From Streptomyces sp. NBC_00690 (lineage in GTDB: Bacteria; Actinomycetota; Actinomycetes; Streptomycetales; Streptomycetaceae), in the NCBI RefSeq assembly GCF_036226685.1, contig NZ_CP109009.1:3906001-3970000 (forward strand): a stretch of 64,000 bases of DNA, given 5' to 3'. Of this stretch, positions 60,132-64,000 are shown piece by piece (within the stretch, counting starts at the first letter, position 1; each line of letters starts with the position of its first letter). The notes under the pieces were generated by a model, which had not been told where the DNA came from, did not search any database, and saw only the letters and a program-made list of their open reading frames with translations. Made by a program: the position numbers and the translations under genes.

Positions 60132-61544
60132 TCACGCCCTTGCCGGGCGGTCCTCGCCGTACAGCCAGATGCGCCAGAGGTCGTCGAGTCGGTGGCCCAC
60201 CGTCTTCTCCGCGTAGGCCGTGAAGTCCTTCGTCGAGGCGTTGCCGTGCCGGTGTTCGGCGGGCCAGCCCTTCAGGATCTTGTCGAAGGTCTCGTCGCCG
60301 ACTTCCTGCCGGAGCTTGTGGAGGACCATCGCGCCCCTCCCGTACACCGGGGAGCTGGAGATCCTGGCCGGTGACGGCGGATCGGCCGGTGGGAATTCCC
60401 AGTTGGACTCGTCCTCGAACGCCTTCTCGTAGTTCTGCTGGGCCGGTACACCGTCGAAGTCCTCGGCCCACAGCCATTCGGCGTAGGTGGCGAAGCCCTC
60501 GTTCAACCACATGTCGCGCCAGTCGGCGGGGGTGACCGAGTTTCCGTACCAGTGGTGCGCGATCTCGTGGACGAGGATGTCGAGTTGGAAGTGCTCGGCG
60601 GGGAAGACCGGGCGGTTCTGGGTCTCCAGGGCGTAGCCGACCTCTCCGTCGGGGACGACGATCGCGCCGATCGACGAGTACGGGTACGGGCCGAACCGCC
60701 GCGTGGACCATTGCATGACCTTCGGGATCTCGGCCAGCAGCGCCGCACTGTCGTCGGCCACCGAGGGATCCACCGCGGTGATGACGGGCAACCCCGTCGG
60801 GGTGCGCGAGGTCTTGGTGTCGTACGCGCCGATCGCCAGCGTCGCCAGATAGCTGGCCATCGGCCGGGCCGACTTCCATCTGAAGGTGGTGCGACCCGCC
60901 CGAGTGGTCTCACCGGCCAACTCTCCGTTGGAGATCACATCGAGTCCTTCGGGGACGGTCGCGGTGACGGCGTAGGTGGCCTTGTCGCTCGGATGGTGGT
61001 TCCCGGGGAACCAGGCCATCGAGCCGGCGGGTTCACCGACCGCGAGTGCGCCGTCCGCGGTCCGCAGCCAGCCCTCCTCGGAGCCGTCGGAGTCGGTGAT
61101 GGTCCGGGGGTTGCCGGAGTAGCGGACGACCGTACGGAACGTCTTGCCCCGGGCCACGTCCTTCCGGGGGCGCACGGTCAGTTCGTCGCCTGCCTGGTTG
61201 GCGGCTGACCCCAACCCGTCGACGGTGACCCGGTCGGCCCTCAGGGCGTGGAGGTCGAGGTTGAAGGCGCTGAGGTCAGCGGTGGCGCGGGCGGTGATCT
61301 CGGCGGTGCCCGTCAGCCGTCCGGTGCGCGGCTCGTAGTCCAGGGTGAGGGCGTAGTGCTGGACGTCGTAGCCACCGTTCCCCAGGCGCGGAAAGAGGGG
61401 ATCGCGCACTCCGGACCCGCCCGGGGTGCCTTGGACGCCCTTCGGTACGGATCCGCTCGCGCTGCACCCCGTCAGCGCGCATGCCGCGATGAGAGCCAGG
61501 GCGACGATGGGCGCGAAAGGGCGCGAGGAGAGGGGCGGACGCAC
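60132..61544 (-). CDS. M1-family metallopeptidase, lipoprotein
   Basis: A 470-residue extracellular aminopeptidase. The signal ends in a lipobox LTGC with Cys27. The N-terminal beta-saddle (HYALTLDYEPRTGRLTGTAEITARAT) and gate DLSAFNLDLHAL precede the zinc motif HEIAHHWYGN (His326, His330) with the downstream Glu in WLNEGFATYAEW; the exopeptidase motif is near AMENQ-like YALETQNRP. The C-terminal HEAT-like domain of longer M1 enzymes is absent, as in other Streptomyces short forms. It trims peptides outside the cell. GTG start at 61544. Confidence 0.9.
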   Translation of the reverse strand: MRPPLSSRPFAPIVALALIAACALTGCSASGSVPKGVQGTPGGSGVRDPLFPRLGNGGYDVQHYALTLDYEPRTGRLTGTAEITARATADLSAFNLDLHALRADRVTVDGLGSAANQAGDELTVRPRKDVARGKTFRTVVRYSGNPRTITDSDGSEEGWLRTADGALAVGEPAGSMAWFPGNHHPSDKATYAVTATVPEGLDVISNGELAGETTRAGRTTFRWKSARPMASYLATLAIGAYDTKTSRTPTGLPVITAVDPSVADDSAALLAEIPKVMQWSTRRFGPYPYSSIGAIVVPDGEVGYALETQNRPVFPAEHFQLDILVHEIAHHWYGNSVTPADWRDMWLNEGFATYAEWLWAEDFDGVPAQQNYEKAFEDESNWEFPPADPPSPARISSSPVYGRGAMVLHKLRQEVGDETFDKILKGWPAEHRHGNASTKDFTAYAEKTVGHRLDDLWRIWLYGEDRPARA

Positions 61545-61743
61545 GTCGCGATCCTAGGGGCGAGGCGCTGCGATGCCGGGGAAAGCCCTGCTGGGGCAGG
61601 GTGTCCGACAGCCGTGACATGGCCTGGCGGGATGCTGACCGAACCACCCTTGAACGCCCTTGAACGTGTTCCAAACCGCCGCGGGCAGCCCACAACGCCG
61701 CCCCCGAGTCGTCGTTTCAACGTCTCGGGGGCGCCCGCCGGGG

Positions 61744-62310
61744 TCAGCGGGTCAGAGCCGCCACACCCGCTCGGGCGAACTCCTCGTCCTGTGCGCCGCT
61801 CGGCGCGCCCGCCACTCCGATTCCCGCGATCGGAGCACCCTTGACCTGCACCGGGGCTCCGCCGCCCAGGAAGAGGGTGCCGGGAATGTCCTTCAGGTTC
61901 GGGGTGGAATCCAGACGCTTGACCAACTCCGAGGTGGGGGCGTTCCAGGAGACCGCCGTGAACGCCTTCTGCTGCGCGGACTCGTACGACTGCGGACCCG
62001 CGCCGTTGCCGCGCAGGGTGACGAGCGTGTTGCCGTTGCGGTCGACCACGGCGACCGTGATCCGCTGGCCGGCCCGCTCGGCGGCGTCCAACGTGGCCTG
62101 CGCGGCCCGGGACGCGGCGTCGACCGTGAGCTGGGTGGTCTGCTGGAGGTGTCGGTTGGAGGTGTCCGCCTTGACCGCCGCACGGGACTCCGCCGCGGGC
62201 GCATCGGCGCTGGCCGTGACGGCACCGACCGTCCCGACGCCGAGGGCCGCGGCGACGGCGGCCCCAGTCAGAATGCGGGTACGGACCGAGATCGACGACA
62301 TCTTCTTCAT
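61744..62310 (-). CDS. hbpS: Haem-binding secreted protein (HbpS/GlcG family)
   Basis: A 188-residue exported protein. A long twin-positive signal (MKKMSSISVRTRILTGAAVA) ends near ASA/DAP. The mature GlcG/DUF336 domain has LTVDAASRAAQATLDAAERAGQRITVAVVDRNGNTLVTLRGNGA and GGAPVQVKGAPIAGIGVAGAP. In S. reticuli HbpS is a secreted octamer that senses haem and redox stress and controls the SenS/SenR two-component pair; the same three genes occur here divergently. ATG at 62310 with AGGAG nine bases upstream. Confidence 0.9.
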   Translation of the reverse strand: MKKMSSISVRTRILTGAAVAAALGVGTVGAVTASADAPAAESRAAVKADTSNRHLQQTTQLTVDAASRAAQATLDAAERAGQRITVAVVDRNGNTLVTLRGNGAGPQSYESAQQKAFTAVSWNAPTSELVKRLDSTPNLKDIPGTLFLGGGAPVQVKGAPIAGIGVAGAPSGAQDEEFARAGVAALTR

Positions 62311-62549
62311 GATCGTTAGCTCCTGGGGGCTGAGTTCCGGTGGTCAGCGGGACCATCTGCCATCGATCTTGGGGTTCACCAGGGCCTGTGAGCATCGGCG
62401 TACCGGCTGCCCCACACATGCATGATGGAGGAGGGGCGGGTCAGCCGATCGGCTGATGCGGCCGTGCTCCCCCGGGGTCACGATGCTGAGGAAGACCCCC
62501 TGTCCCGCCGGACCGATGCGCCCGGATCAGACGTACGTAGGAGATGGCC

Positions 62550-63809
62550 ATGCCCCCCACACCTTGGGCCGCACCTCGGTACGGCCGGGTCCGGCACCGG
62601 GAGGGCGAGCCCGCGCGGGAGAGCGCGTACGACGCATCGGGGGACTCCCAGGGAGCGGACCGGGAGACCCGCTGGCTGGAGACGGTGATGAACATCGCGT
62701 TCCTCGCCCTGCTCGCCGGCGCCCTGCTGCGCTTCCTCACCCGGCACTCCGACAGCCCCTCGCTGCCCTGGGTGATCGGTCTCAGCGTCGCCCTCGCGGT
62801 CCTCCAACTCTCGGGAAACCGGCTGACCGCTCGCCATGGGCACGGAGACCTGGTCCGACTCGCGCTGATCGTGGGCTGCTGGACGGTGGTGGTGCTGCTC
62901 GCCCCCAGCTTCGCCTGGTGCGCCGTACCGCTGATCTACACCGGTCTGCGGTCCCTGCCGACCCGCGCCGCCGTCGCCCTGGTGGCCGTCCTGTGCGCCC
63001 TGGTCATGATCGCCGAATGGCGGCTGCGGGACGGTGTCGACCCCAATCTCTTCCTGGTGCCACCCGCCGTGGCCGTACTGGCCACCGCGGTCTTCCTCCA
63101 CATGGGCCGGCAGGCCGACCGGCTCCGGGCGCTGATCGACGATCTGATCCGCACCCGTCGCGAACTGGCCGCCACCGAGCGGCGCGAAGGGACACTCGCG
63201 GAACGGCAGCGCCTGTCCATGGAAATCCACGACACCCTCGCCCAGAGCCTGTCCAGCCAACAGATGCTCCTTCAGGCCGCCGACCGCATCTGGGCGAGCG
63301 ACCCGGGGACAGCGCGCGGCCACGTCCGTACCGCGGAGTCGATCGCCGAACGCAGCCTCGCCGAAGCCAGACGCTTCGTCCACGATCTGGCGCCCGCGGA
63401 ACTCGCGGAGGGCGGCGGGCTGGAACAGGCGCTGCGCACGCTCGCCGAGCGGGAGTCCACTCCGTCCCTCCCGGTCCGCTTCCACCTCGACGGCCCTCCG
63501 CGGCAGTTGTCCGACCGGGTGCAGTCCGCGCTGTTGCGGATCGCGCAGGGCGCCCTGGCGAACGTCCGCGAACACTCGGGCGCCGGCTCGGCCGCGCTGA
63601 CCCTGAGCCATCTCGACGACCAGGTGGTGCTGGACATCGCGGACGACGGGACCGGGTTCGTCCCGGGGGACCCGGCGCCGGGAGTACGCGGCCATGGCCT
63701 CGCCGCGATGCGGGCGCGCATACAGCAACTCGGCGGCACGCTGACCATCGAGTCGACACCGGGCGAAGGCACCGTCGTGTCCGCCGCGATCCCCGGGGAG
63801 CAGCGATGA
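62550..63809 (+). CDS. senS: Sensor histidine kinase SenS
   Basis: A 419-residue kinase. About five membrane helices lie between residues 45 and 190, then a coiled coil, the HisKA_3 phosphoacceptor LAERQRLSMEIHDTLAQSLSS (His in EIHD), and a C-terminal HATPase domain with ANVREHSGAG and DDGTGF. It is NarX-like, as is SenS of S. reticuli, which is controlled by secreted HbpS. The ATG at 62550 has AGGAG six bases upstream; an ATG at 62544 is too close to it. The stop overlaps senR by 4 bases. Confidence 0.9.
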   Translation: MPPTPWAAPRYGRVRHREGEPARESAYDASGDSQGADRETRWLETVMNIAFLALLAGALLRFLTRHSDSPSLPWVIGLSVALAVLQLSGNRLTARHGHGDLVRLALIVGCWTVVVLLAPSFAWCAVPLIYTGLRSLPTRAAVALVAVLCALVMIAEWRLRDGVDPNLFLVPPAVAVLATAVFLHMGRQADRLRALIDDLIRTRRELAATERREGTLAERQRLSMEIHDTLAQSLSSQQMLLQAADRIWASDPGTARGHVRTAESIAERSLAEARRFVHDLAPAELAEGGGLEQALRTLAERESTPSLPVRFHLDGPPRQLSDRVQSALLRIAQGALANVREHSGAGSAALTLSHLDDQVVLDIADDGTGFVPGDPAPGVRGHGLAAMRARIQQLGGTLTIESTPGEGTVVSAAIPGEQR

Positions 63810-64000
63810 CCGCCGTACGAATCCTGTTGTGCGACGACCACGCTGTCGTACGGGCCGGACTGCTGGCACTGCTCGGCAGCGAGCCCGACATCGAGGTGGT
63901 CGGCGAGGCCGGCAGCGGTGAGGAGGCGGTCGCCATGGCCGCCAAGCTGGAGCCGGACGTGGTGCTGATGGACCTCCAGTTGGGAGCCGGTATCGACGGG
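63806..64000 (+). CDS. senR: NarL-family response regulator SenR (3' part outside window)
   Basis: Only the first 65 codons are present: RILLCDDHAVVRAGLLALL with the acidic pair at residues 10-11, then EVVGEAGSGEEAV, and VVLMDLQLG with the phospho-acceptor Asp. It starts inside the senS stop (ATGA), so the two are translated together. The DNA-binding domain lies beyond the right edge. In the reticuli system SenR activates furS-cpeB and hbpS. Confidence 0.88.
   Translation, partial: MTAVRILLCDDHAVVRAGLLALLGSEPDIEVVGEAGSGEEAVAMAAKLEPDVVLMDLQLGAGIDG

Overview
The window is typical Streptomyces chromosome core: very high GC with strongly biased third codon positions, many GTG starts, the futalosine menaquinone route (mqnB, mqnD), a CIRCE-controlled groEL, a GAF-PAS-GGDEF cyclase resembling CdgB, a TerD protein, an HbpS/SenS/SenR-like haem-sensing set, and DasR-, CsoR- and BldD-type operators. 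Gene content and order also match, from memory, one conserved stretch of the S. coelicolor chromosome. No rRNA, intact tRNA, CRISPR array or complete insertion sequence was seen.

Layout. 0-8.6 kb: a left-edge GHKL/Hsp90-type ATPase (cut by the window), DUF3027, an MFS carrier, a DUF2771 lipoprotein, mqnB-mqnD, a cold-shock-domain protein, a small membrane protein and a HAD hydrolase. 8.7-17.8 kb: nucleic-acid proteins, namely an 846-residue-class helicase-associated protein without ATPase motifs, an XPB-type helicase that shares a domain with it, and a HelD/HelR-like ATPase, with a HAAS-like membrane protein and a VanZ protein between them. 17.9-24.5 kb: cutC divergent from a CsoR-type-controlled copA, a DUF6479 protein, an HD-domain hydrolase, a Cmx-type exporter, a Uma2 C-terminal remnant and a two-gene DUF4031 operon. 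24.6-32.1 kb: an RpiR-murQ operon for recycling N-acetylmuramic acid 6-phosphate, a Clp-N-domain protein without ATPase, a secreted protein, RidA, and an HTH/zinc-ribbon protein beside a tRNA-like fragment. 32.1-41 kb: two paralogous secreted tripeptidyl-aminopeptidase-type hydrolases, groEL, a cold-shock protein, and a ThiS/MoaD carrier paired with a threonine-synthase homologue.

41.1-53.7 kb is sugar metabolism: gpgS (glucosylglycerate route), otsA and otsB (trehalose), a sugar-binding lipoprotein, a SIS-domain isomerase, and nagK-nagA followed by a PfkB-type hexose-phosphate kinase and a class II aldolase. The segment otsA to SIS (43.3-48.4 kb) is bracketed by two inverted copies of a roughly 0.79-kb G-rich noncoding element, the most striking structural feature here. 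The isomerase, ROK kinase, deacetylase, kinase and aldolase together would form a complete amino-sugar route to triose phosphates.

53.8-64 kb: a membrane-anchored CBM35-like protein, the cyclase preceded by a BldD-like box, a flavin reductase, ArfB, TerD, a GNAT acetyltransferase, an M1 metallopeptidase lipoprotein, and hbpS divergent from senS-senR (senR cut by the right edge). Positions, repeats and motifs were read by eye; no alignment or database search was run.
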